The position numbers and the translations under genes were made by a program. Under the pieces are notes generated by a model, which worked only from the letters and a program-made list of their open reading frames with translations, ran no database searches and was not told where the DNA came from. A stretch of 50,936 nt of DNA, from IMG/VR virus record IMGVR_UViG_3300023281_000640, positions 1-50,936 of that record; one strand, written 5' to 3'. Below, one piece after another: positions 18,301-26,165 of this stretch (positions are counted from its first letter, which is position 1; every line of letters begins with the position of its first letter). This DNA is from a virus.

Positions 18301-20434
18301 AGTTGCAAGAGATAATACATCTATATCCATACCTAGGTTTGATAAAATAGAGTTACCTACAGATCAAATAAGCAGTGATGATTATGAAAAGATAGTATCA
18401 GATATAGCAGAAGACGAAAGATTACAAAACACACCATATAATAGTCCTAATTTAGTTGCTGATTTTATTAGAAAGTCCAATGAATATTCAAGCGGTTGGA
18501 AAGATATGAGTGAAGCCAGTGATACAGAAATTCAAGATTTACAAGAAGTATTATTAAGTAAAGGATATAACATTGGTAGAACTGGTGCAGACGGTGTATA
18601 TGGACGTAAAACATATTCAGCTCATCAAGCCATGGTGGATGATTTAAATTTAAATCCTACATCAATATCTAGATATCATAAAAAGTATTCTTTAGATACT
18701 AAACAAGAAGTAATGGGTATTCAACAAAAACTTGTTGATGAAGGTTATCTTTCTCCTACTTTAACCAATAGAACCGCAAGTAGTATTGATGGAAAGTTTG
18801 GTGATCAAACTAAAGAAGCATTAGATGCATACAACACTGCAAATACTAAAGAAGATCCTCAAGCTCTTGTGTTTGACTTTATACCAAGCAGCTTAGAAGA
18901 AACAAGATGTGCAGCCGGTATGTGTACTATACTTGAAGGAAATCAAGTAATGACAGATGCATTAGGTGTTAAATATAAAGATGCCTGGGACATATTTGAA
19001 AATATGGATAAAACTAAAAATAGCAATACTATTTTTAATATATATGATGATGATGCATTTAAGAATATTAATTCAGTAGAAGATTTAAAAAGAATTACTA
19101 AACAAGTAAAAAGAAAAAAACAAACAAAAGCATCAGACTATGAAGTAGGTGATATAGTTGGTTTGTATTGGGATGGTTCAAGTCATCATGAAGAAACACT
19201 AAACTCAAAAACACATAATACTCATAGTGGTTTTGTATCAGATATAGTTGATGGTGTTCCAATTATTACACATAATGTAAATGGTTCTGTTAGGCAGCAA
19301 CCATATAATGAATTAACTACAGCATGGATTAAAAGACCAAATGAAAATCTTGATATTAAATCAAAGTATAATGTTGATGGAATAGAAGATATTCAAATAA
19401 ATGATAATGCAATACAAAATTTAGCATTTAAATATTCAGGCTCTCAAGAAGGTAGAGTTGTTTATGAAGGAGAAAGACTTGAACAACTTCAGAATATATT
19501 TAAAAGAGCAAAATATAATTCTTTAAAAATACCTAAGATATTAAATTCTTCTGTGGATGCTGATTGGCTTGAGTCAACTGTAATTGGTATAACGGGTGTT
19601 GAAACAGGAGTTGGTAGTAGTGTTCCAAGAACAATAGATGATGTTACTAAAGGAAGTTTAAAAAATGTTGCTAGAGGTGTAGTATATGATATTGAAGGAA
19701 AAGAAGATAAAGATATTTCATTAGGTATTGGTAAAACTAAGTTAGCATCATTAGATAGTTTTGCAAAAAAATATTTTGATATTAATAGTGTAGAAGACTT
19801 TAAAGATGACAATAAAGGTTTAGATGCAATAACATATATGATAACTAAAAACTATGAACTTTTTAAAGACTATGCAAAAGAATATCCTTCATTGGGTTTG
19901 ACAGAAACTGATATAAGAAACATGGCAATTTTAGCATATAATCAAGGGTCTAGTAGATTATTAAACACAGGACGTGTAGCTGATGATAGAACTTCACAAC
20001 AAGAGGTACAAGCTCTAAGAGAATTGTATGATGCTACACTATTAGATATTAATTCAACCAACTATAAATATATTCCTGTCATGGCTGATGCTGCTTTTAA
20101 AGTAGGTCAAATATTACCAGAAGGACTGCCCGGATCTGTACGTCCAGCTGACTCTTATATTAAAAAAGTAAATAAATATAGATCAGATTTATTTCCTGAA
20201 ACATTTGCTGCTATAGATCAAAATCCATCAACTTTTGAAATGTCATCTATGGCACAGGGAGGAGAATACGGTGTATACAATAATTATATATCTGGTAAAT
20301 ATGATGGAACATATAGAGAAAAAAGTGCAACAGAATTATATAACAAACTTAATGCAAAACATTATCAAGAAGCTAAACAACGAGGTATGAGTGTTCCAAA
20401 TTTCATAATGACAGAACTTATTAAAGACTCTTAA
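15398..20434 (+). CDS. multi-domain virion peptidoglycan hydrolase / ejected cargo protein
   Basis: The 1678-residue protein starts in the TAATG overlap with the muzzle gene. Domains visible in order: a possible clan-CD (caspase-like) cysteine protease near 600-690, with FFGHSG (H626) and CYLGTCG (C656); a lysozyme or transglycosylase-like segment near 745-905 (AIAQAESLNG with E762, then NPDSTASGLYGQ); two peptidoglycan-binding repeats near 1042-1150 (GADGVYGRKT and SIDGKFGDQT); an NlpC/P60- or CHAP-like amidase near 1165-1310 (C1171 or C1176, GDIVGLYWDG, THSGFV with H1276, THNVNG with H1292); and a second transglycosylase-like domain near 1390-1560 (GVETGVGSS with E1402, ILAYNQGSSRL). It probably cuts the cell wall during genome delivery and may also serve at lysis. 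Catalytic assignments are from motifs only. Confidence 0.72.
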   Translation: MRNKKSIGLPGGPNEIIVDPKGQWNHPGKNTRIESNQITMQGVEHPVWAQPNVGTGTMMMPGSEHYFKNADYVDEYPMAQDGTEVEEKSFWGLVKEMAKVPGANISNMLGIMGIPANLIAEATESVTGLGDGEFNFMDAMPSLATAASDWDEIFAFTNQNGTPVKNVAGLEDAEGNPLVENPVGAFITNLGTDPSTYVGAGVAKNIIKKGAKTIPAMVKSAYKYNPLAYNNIDSKLPEILQLNKNNEKWLRQVGKPAIVDAQTTRTVREIGETIDPGAFALKLAELKNAPLGQFNMSKRYPGPFFKKGETFFDYSKKPKPGLDGLRNTRGRSGSSDYLIEFDPLDPIKYKGMDSYFQPAYNQVMQLDPKPFSKWVGDVGIMKPKMREVDNFNFYKKDWLRGYKQTPLDELQYGTEIPNEAALPKAQNAGETGNAVVFVESPTRDKYTYDLYDTSKKNLPAELLKFKEDFNFGENMLQGLYGDMSKEKLDNKYLKFLNGLYKDLYNQERQSDIDGGASDQIHAQRMQVYKVIQGEEKKIDQKYKEKIDRYSQMVNLGQESFNNSELNPRTISMDSTFYKEAENLKKVYARLHPNSNVDIVPIYDNPDLVRDKVAGLNPNDSMYFFGHSGDRLGGIPNEEIATILAGSEAENCYLGTCGLQGRELRPFQEALQGKNLQYRPVGSWWGVNPSGSSIEDAMWSRVTDEGKMGLSERGKKATVVKPKLGKDYNKEQDGGQPTQPKTWEDTINYIDQEKLKRAIAQAESLNGKLMKNPDSTASGLYGQRFSELQKGKLYDGTRDEFIADLDAQNRIFGIRLNEGLKSNNTTPLLKDAFDLMNEYKPQIENFNFSYEDIIALSNFLGRQGTREYFGNVIRDGRTLEDVYPTLYGESIKQANKTPTQYLDITRPYYKKQYGNGEERYVVAQDNTRVARPKLNIPPELNFKLNTPLQDFLNTADPTKLNDNYGNDRVVARDNTSISIPRFDKIELPTDQISSDDYEKIVSDIAEDERLQNTPYNSPNLVADFIRKSNEYSSGWKDMSEASDTEIQDLQEVLLSKGYNIGRTGADGVYGRKTYSAHQAMVDDLNLNPTSISRYHKKYSLDTKQEVMGIQQKLVDEGYLSPTLTNRTASSIDGKFGDQTKEALDAYNTANTKEDPQALVFDFIPSSLEETRCAAGMCTILEGNQVMTDALGVKYKDAWDIFENMDKTKNSNTIFNIYDDDAFKNINSVEDLKRITKQVKRKKQTKASDYEVGDIVGLYWDGSSHHEETLNSKTHNTHSGFVSDIVDGVPIITHNVNGSVRQQPYNELTTAWIKRPNENLDIKSKYNVDGIEDIQINDNAIQNLAFKYSGSQEGRVVYEGERLEQLQNIFKRAKYNSLKIPKILNSSVDADWLESTVIGITGVETGVGSSVPRTIDDVTKGSLKNVARGVVYDIEGKEDKDISLGIGKTKLASLDSFAKKYFDINSVEDFKDDNKGLDAITYMITKNYELFKDYAKEYPSLGLTETDIRNMAILAYNQGSSRLLNTGRVADDRTSQQEVQALRELYDATLLDINSTNYKYIPVMADAAFKVGQILPEGLPGSVRPADSYIKKVNKYRSDLFPETFAAIDQNPSTFEMSSMAQGGEYGVYNNYISGKYDGTYREKSATELYNKLNAKHYQEAKQRGMSVPNFIMTELIKDS

Positions 20435-20463
20435 ACCCTAAAGATTAGTGAATCTCCTTAATT

Positions 20464-20483
20464 ATTTGTATATTAATAATATA
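20464..20483 (+). promoter_or_regulatory. recurrent TTTGTA promoter-like element
   Basis: ATTTGTATATTAATAATATA lies 11 bases before the GTG at 20495 and 53 before the alternative ATG at 20537. ATTATT (20461-20466) and AATAAT (20475-20480) form a 6-bp inverted repeat around it. The element matches those at 2411, 6645, 26131 and 49057. Confidence 0.4.
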
Positions 20484-20494
20484 ATATTATCAAC

Positions 20495-23092
20495 GTGGAT
20501 TTAAACAAAAAAAGTGTAAAACAACAAGGAGGCGCAATGATACCTCAGCAACCAGGTATGCAAGAACAACCTATGGGAATGCAACAGCAACCTCAAGTTG
20601 ATCCTCAAGTTATGCAGATAACTGAAGTCTTTTCTCAGTCAATGAGTCAAGGTCAACAACCACAAGAGATAGTAATGAACCTAATGGCACAACAGGTTGA
20701 CCAAAACCTTATAGGTCAAGCTCTTATGACTATGGGCTATGAGGAAGAAATGGTTATGGAATTATTTCAACAAATTGAGCAGTCTCAAAGACAACAAGAA
20801 CCTAGCCCTCAAGAAATAACAAATAATCCACAACAATTAGCAAGAGCAGAGTCAATGCAAGAAGATGCTCCAGCTATGGATATGAATATTGATCCAATCA
20901 ATATGGCTAAGTCAGGTATTGAAATAGATCCTAAAAATGAAGGTAAGTTTACAGCATGGGCTAAATCACGTGGTATGAGTGTTTCTGAAGCTGCTAATAA
21001 GGTTATGTCAAATACAGAAGCATATCCCCCATCTGTAGTTAAGATGGCTAATTTTGCTAAGAATGCAGCTGGTTGGAATAAAAAAGAAGGTGGAGAACAA
21101 AAAGCTTTTGAACCACACTTTATGTATAAAGATGATAGAAAGATTAAAGCAAGAGATCATGAAGCACACCTTAGACTAAAGAAAGCCGGTTATGGTCATG
21201 ATGCTCCAAAAGCTAAAGCTGGAGGAGAGAGCGTGTATGATACACCTATATCTAATAGAACACCTGGTTCTTATATAAAAGAAATGCAAGTAGGCGGTTA
21301 TGTTCCAATTGGTTTTAATCCTGATCCTCAAGTACAAGCTAAATTAGAACAAAGGTTTTCTAATGATGCAACTGCAAATCAGTTAGCTGATTTTATAAAT
21401 GTTGCTGGTGACTCAACTCAAAATAAAGTTATACAAAACAAAGACAATGGTTACTTAGCACCAAACCCAATGTATTTAAACCCAGCAGCTTTTGGAGATC
21501 AAACTGTTAATATAAATGATATAATAAATACTACAGCTGGTGTAGTTACTGATTTTTTTGGTAAAGATGGTGCTATTACCAACTTTAAACAAAATAGAGT
21601 TGATGACAAACTTACTAGATTAAAAAATTCAGAATATAAAATTAAATTTGATGTAAGTAAAGAAAACGAACAATCTTTTAATGATTATGTTACACAATGG
21701 AAATATGAAAACCCTGAGAAAGATATATTAGGAAATCTTGTTGAAGAGTCAGAGAAAATAGCAAATGAAATTTCTTCAGAAAACATTGACGTTAATGATC
21801 CTGCAGTAGAAAAGTTTCTTAATATGAATCTAGATACGATATCAGAGAAGGGCAAGCTGTTATATGAGAATTTAAAAGATAAGTTTTTTCCTAGTGGTAC
21901 ATCTAGTAAAAGATATGGTGGTTCATTGCCTAAAGCACAATTTAGTGTTCCAGATAGTGGTGCACCTTTTGCAGATCCAGTTGCTGAAGAAAACCCTTTA
22001 AGCTTTCAAGACTGGGCCATGCAAGATTCTTTTAATAGAATGACAGCTAATGCACCTCAAGAATATCAAACATATGTTGAAGGCTTTAATAGTGAAGAGC
22101 AAGGACCAGAAGCTAGTACAGTACCACTACCTGAACCAGCTGGTATTCCTAGTCCAACAGAATGGGATAAGGATGGTGATGGGATTCCTGATTCTATAGA
22201 TATTGATGGTGGTGATGGATCAGGAGAAGGAGCGCCAGGTACAGCAGGAAGCCCATCTGCTGATGAATTAAGAAGCAGGATAAATAAACCCAAAATCAAA
22301 AGAAAAAGAAATCCTTTATTTGCTATAGAAGACTTTCCAAATACTGCAGGCGGTAACCTTTTTGCTAAAGCATCAAATGCAGCTTACCAAGGTTTTAGAA
22401 TCTCTAATGATATTAAAGAAGCAAAAGCAAATAAACAAGCAGAGTATGATTTAAAAACTGTAGATACTATAGCTGACAATACTTTTGGTGTTATGTATGA
22501 CATGAATTTTAAACGTGGTAAGGGAGAACTAGTAAACCCAGGCGGGTTTGGTAGTGAAGGAGATAGAACTACAGGTTTATATATGAATGCTAAAGAAGGT
22601 GGTGGAGTTAACAATGCAGGGTTTGAAGCACTTCCTGATTATGTAAAACATAAGATACTTAAGAATATGCAAGTTGGTGGAACTGCTGTAGTTGATACAG
22701 CTTCAATACTAAGTGGTTTACCATATGATTTTATGTCTACAAGTATGGGCAAGCAGCTTTTAAATGTAAAACCAGACACAGCAACTGATATTATGGATGT
22801 ATATTCAAAAGCTCAAAACATTAATAGTTTAAGTGATGGTCTTGATTTCTTTACATCTGTAAGTAAAAAGGACATTGCAAATGTAATGAATGAGTCAGGT
22901 ATAGATAAATATACTGTTAGAGATTATGTGAAAAATCAAGATTTTTATAATGATGCTAGTTGGGCAACCCAACAAGCTATAAAACTAGCAATGAAAACTA
23001 AAGGTTTAAAACAAGGTGGGGAAACTGTAGAAGTAGATTCAAGAATGTTAGCAAAATTAATTGCAGCCGGAGCTGATATAGAAAAATTATAA
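20495..23092 (+). CDS. Gln/Gly-rich virion cargo protein
   Basis: This is an 865-residue protein if the GTG at 20495 is used. An in-frame ATG at 20537 is preceded by AGGAGG at four bases, so the true start may be 14 codons later. Residues 15-110 are Gln/Met-rich low complexity. A conserved-looking segment near 150-200 (FTAWAKSRGMSVSEAANKVM, then PPSVVKMANFAKNA) is one I associate with virion proteins of Bacteroidota phages. Short GG motifs recur (KEGGEQ, KAGGES, QVGGYV, RYGGSLPKAQ, QVGGTA, KQGGET). DKDGDGIPD at 558-566 matches a calcium-binding loop. No enzymatic motif is seen. Position among ejected proteins suggests packaged cargo. Confidence 0.68.
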   Translation: MDLNKKSVKQQGGAMIPQQPGMQEQPMGMQQQPQVDPQVMQITEVFSQSMSQGQQPQEIVMNLMAQQVDQNLIGQALMTMGYEEEMVMELFQQIEQSQRQQEPSPQEITNNPQQLARAESMQEDAPAMDMNIDPINMAKSGIEIDPKNEGKFTAWAKSRGMSVSEAANKVMSNTEAYPPSVVKMANFAKNAAGWNKKEGGEQKAFEPHFMYKDDRKIKARDHEAHLRLKKAGYGHDAPKAKAGGESVYDTPISNRTPGSYIKEMQVGGYVPIGFNPDPQVQAKLEQRFSNDATANQLADFINVAGDSTQNKVIQNKDNGYLAPNPMYLNPAAFGDQTVNINDIINTTAGVVTDFFGKDGAITNFKQNRVDDKLTRLKNSEYKIKFDVSKENEQSFNDYVTQWKYENPEKDILGNLVEESEKIANEISSENIDVNDPAVEKFLNMNLDTISEKGKLLYENLKDKFFPSGTSSKRYGGSLPKAQFSVPDSGAPFADPVAEENPLSFQDWAMQDSFNRMTANAPQEYQTYVEGFNSEEQGPEASTVPLPEPAGIPSPTEWDKDGDGIPDSIDIDGGDGSGEGAPGTAGSPSADELRSRINKPKIKRKRNPLFAIEDFPNTAGGNLFAKASNAAYQGFRISNDIKEAKANKQAEYDLKTVDTIADNTFGVMYDMNFKRGKGELVNPGGFGSEGDRTTGLYMNAKEGGGVNNAGFEALPDYVKHKILKNMQVGGTAVVDTASILSGLPYDFMSTSMGKQLLNVKPDTATDIMDVYSKAQNINSLSDGLDFFTSVSKKDIANVMNESGIDKYTVRDYVKNQDFYNDASWATQQAIKLAMKTKGLKQGGETVEVDSRMLAKLIAAGADIEKL

Positions 23093-23094
23093 TT

Positions 23095-26000
23095 ATGGCA
23101 AAAATTAAAATAAATAAACTACCTGAAGGATTTGTTATACGCAATGGTAAAGTTGTAGAAGTTACTAAATCTATGAAAGATGGTGGAATGACAACAGGTG
23201 ATCAAGCTGATTATGGTTTGGTTACAACTCCACAGGAATACTATGGTCAAACTAATTTTAATGATTCACAAGATGAATCAGTTAGATATAGTTTATCAAG
23301 TGTACCAAGAGAAGATGCTAACTTAGAAGCAGAAGGTGGAGAAACAGTTTTAACCGATTTAAATAATGATGGGACATTTGGTTTATATGATATAACAGGT
23401 CCTAGACATACCAGCGGTGGTGTACCAATGTTTTTGCCAGAGCAATCTTTTGTTTTTTCTGATACACGTAAATTAAAACTATCAAAAGATGAAATGTCAG
23501 AATTTGATATGGGCGGAGCTAAGAAAACTCCAGCCAAAGTGTCAAAGAAATTTGGCTTACAAGAATACTATGGTGCGTTAAATTCACAATACTCTGATAA
23601 CATATCTGCAACAAGTGCAGAATTAATGTTAAAGAAAAATATGAATGATCTTTCTAAGTTAGCATTTATGCAAGAAGCAAAGAAAGAATTTTCTGATGGT
23701 GTACCATTAGCGTCTCATCCTTACTTAGTATCTATAGGAGAAGATCCAATTGAGTTTACATCTAGGGTTGAAGAAATATCAAGAAGAGAAGCAGAACAAA
23801 AAGCATTAGCTGCTTTATCTCCTGAGCAACAACAACAAATAATGATGTTGCAACAATTTTTAGCTCAGCAAGATCAGCAGCAAATGACACCTCAAGGTAA
23901 TCAACAAATGATGCCTCCTCAGCAAATGCAGCAGCCTATGGGTGTAGATCCATTAGCTATGGCTTTAGAAGATGAAGGAGGATTGGCTACTGCTATGTTT
24001 GGTACAGAGCTGGGAGACTTTATACAGAAAGCACAATATGGTAATGGTGAGAAAAAAGGTGAAAGAACTTATACCTTAGATGAAGAACAAGTTAGTAGAG
24101 CAGAATATCTTGATTATTTTATTAGAAATCAATTGCATAGGGATTTTGATGGTAGTGTTAAACCAAAATTTTTAGACGAGTTAACTGTAGGAGAAAAGTA
24201 TTTATATGGTAAAGCATTAAATCCTGTTGAAAACTATGACCCGTCTAGCTCGTGGTCATATTGGGACGATGATCTTTCACTTACTGAAGAAGAATTTGCT
24301 GTACAGTTTCCTGAAGATGTGGAAGGTTTTGTAGGTCCTACACAAACTAATGTACAAAGAGATAACAACAATACGGTTTCTAAAACAGAAATACCAGTAA
24401 CAAAAAAAGAAGAAGATAAGGTAGAAGGAAATAGAAATCCTTTTAAAGCAGGAACCAAGGAACATAATGAGTTTAATTTAAATATTCAAGAAGGATACAG
24501 TCCTGTTGTAGTTACTGTTGACGGTAAAAAACAATTAAAGTTTATCAAACCTGCGTCAGATGAAAGAACAGATACAAGAAAAAGTAGAGAAAAAGGAAAA
24601 ATCTCTGAAGGTGATATAAAAGGTTCTGGTAATAGAACACCTGTATATACAGATGATGTAAGAGAACAACAAGAAATAACAGATGCATCTGGAATAGCAT
24701 CTTTTATAGGTGGTATGTATGATGGTGCAAACCTACCTGATGATCAGTTTGGTGCTGATGAGTTTGGTTATGGTTCATCATTGTTTTCTTCAGAGGAAGC
24801 GGAAGAAGATTTTATGTTCAGAAATCAAGCTATTGTTGATGAGTTAGGACCAAACTGGAAGTACAATTATCCAAGATCAGATAAAGAAGGTTATAATAAG
24901 AACTGGAAAGCATTTCAAAATAAATATGAAGAAAAAAGAAGAGAATATTTTAAAAAGAAAGATCTTCCCTATATACCTTATTTCTTTAATGAAGAGTCTT
25001 TAGCTAAAGCATTTAAAGATAATCCAGAAACCTATGATGCAGATGGCGATGGTAAAATAGATAAGAAATGGAAAAAAAGAAAATTTGATGGATTGAGAGG
25101 TGGTTATACTGCCAATGCTCCAGGTTTTGATATTGACTATTCTCCTGAAGACATAAGGATGATGAATTTACCAGAGCCAGATAAAACAATAAAGGTGCCT
25201 GGAGTTAAAGAGTATGAAGGACCGGGTAAATTATGGTGGGCTCAAGACATTAATAATCTTAATACTGTTGGAGCTATAAAAGATACTTTACGTTTACCAT
25301 ATGCTCCTGTATTAGAAGATCAAAAAATAGACTATGTACTTGATGATTATACAGGTAGAGTAAATGCTAACACTTCTGCATTAAATACTATGGCTAATGC
25401 ACTAGGTACATATGGTCCACAGGCTATTGCTAGAAGTGATATTTTTGCTAAAACTCTAGCTGCTAATGCAAACGCAATTAATCAAGTTAATCAGAACAAC
25501 GTTAGAACTATGAATCAAGTTGCAACTATGCAACCACAATTAAACATGAAGGTAGATCAGCTAAATAATGCAACTACCAAGCAGCTTTATGATGATACAA
25601 TAACATCTCTTCAACAGAAAGATAACTTTACTAATTGGAGAACAGGAAAGTATAATGAACTGTTTAATGCAGGGTTAACTAATTTGGCCAATACATATAA
25701 CTTAAATACAATTAATCCAAATTATAATACTAACCCAAATCAGTTTGGTATAATTGAATTTACTGAAGATGGTAGAAAATTTTCAAAAACAGGAGAACGT
25801 GATGAGGCATATGAAAGAGCTCAAGCTTTTCAAAGAGCTCAAGAACTAATAGGAGAAGATGGTAGTGGTGTACAAAGACCAGTAACAAAAGAATATCTTG
25901 AGTTTTTGTATCCTGATTATTATTCTCAAACTACAAGTAAAAATAGTAGATTGAATAATGCACAAAGAGATTTGTCTGCTAATGGGCTACCTCCGGGGTA

Positions 26001-26106
26001 TCAAGAGCCTATTACACAAAGTCAAAAAGGCATGGAGACAAAAGAGAATAAAAAGCGTTTATCAAAGTGGGCAGTACCATTTTACAGTGGTAAGATGGGA
26101 ATGTAA
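23095..26106 (+). CDS. virion cargo protein with GG-rich N-terminal signature
   Basis: The 1003-residue protein starts two bases after the previous stop. Residues 80-125 contain EGGETVLTDL and the phrase GPRHTSGGVPMFLPEQSFVF, a recurrent module in large virion proteins of Bacteroidota phages as I recall them. Residues about 242-283 are Gln/Met/Pro-rich low complexity. DADGDGKID at 648-656 matches a calcium-binding loop. The C-terminal third is Asn/Gln-rich and helical (NANAINQVNQNNVRTMNQ), like proteins that unfold for ejection through a narrow tail. It shares the GG and KAQ-type short motifs with its two upstream neighbours. Function beyond a structural or ejected role is unknown. Confidence 0.66.
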   Translation: MAKIKINKLPEGFVIRNGKVVEVTKSMKDGGMTTGDQADYGLVTTPQEYYGQTNFNDSQDESVRYSLSSVPREDANLEAEGGETVLTDLNNDGTFGLYDITGPRHTSGGVPMFLPEQSFVFSDTRKLKLSKDEMSEFDMGGAKKTPAKVSKKFGLQEYYGALNSQYSDNISATSAELMLKKNMNDLSKLAFMQEAKKEFSDGVPLASHPYLVSIGEDPIEFTSRVEEISRREAEQKALAALSPEQQQQIMMLQQFLAQQDQQQMTPQGNQQMMPPQQMQQPMGVDPLAMALEDEGGLATAMFGTELGDFIQKAQYGNGEKKGERTYTLDEEQVSRAEYLDYFIRNQLHRDFDGSVKPKFLDELTVGEKYLYGKALNPVENYDPSSSWSYWDDDLSLTEEEFAVQFPEDVEGFVGPTQTNVQRDNNNTVSKTEIPVTKKEEDKVEGNRNPFKAGTKEHNEFNLNIQEGYSPVVVTVDGKKQLKFIKPASDERTDTRKSREKGKISEGDIKGSGNRTPVYTDDVREQQEITDASGIASFIGGMYDGANLPDDQFGADEFGYGSSLFSSEEAEEDFMFRNQAIVDELGPNWKYNYPRSDKEGYNKNWKAFQNKYEEKRREYFKKKDLPYIPYFFNEESLAKAFKDNPETYDADGDGKIDKKWKKRKFDGLRGGYTANAPGFDIDYSPEDIRMMNLPEPDKTIKVPGVKEYEGPGKLWWAQDINNLNTVGAIKDTLRLPYAPVLEDQKIDYVLDDYTGRVNANTSALNTMANALGTYGPQAIARSDIFAKTLAANANAINQVNQNNVRTMNQVATMQPQLNMKVDQLNNATTKQLYDDTITSLQQKDNFTNWRTGKYNELFNAGLTNLANTYNLNTINPNYNTNPNQFGIIEFTEDGRKFSKTGERDEAYERAQAFQRAQELIGEDGSGVQRPVTKEYLEFLYPDYYSQTTSKNSRLNNAQRDLSANGLPPGYQEPITQSQKGMETKENKKRLSKWAVPFYSGKMGM

Positions 26107-26115
26107 ACCTAAAGG

Positions 26116-26150
26116 GTTTATACAAAACACTTTGTAAACTTATATAATTA
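26116..26150 (+). promoter_or_regulatory. recurrent TTTGTA promoter-like element with inverted repeat
   Basis: TTTGTAAACTTATATAATTA starts at 26131, 35 bases before the ATG at 26166. Its TTTGTAAAC is the right arm of an imperfect inverted repeat with GTTT-at-ACAAA at 26116-26126 and a four-base loop. A smaller AAACCT/GGGTTT hairpin directly after the previous stop (26105-26119) may help end the upstream transcript. Confidence 0.42.
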
Positions 26151-26165
26151 TATTAATTTTACATT

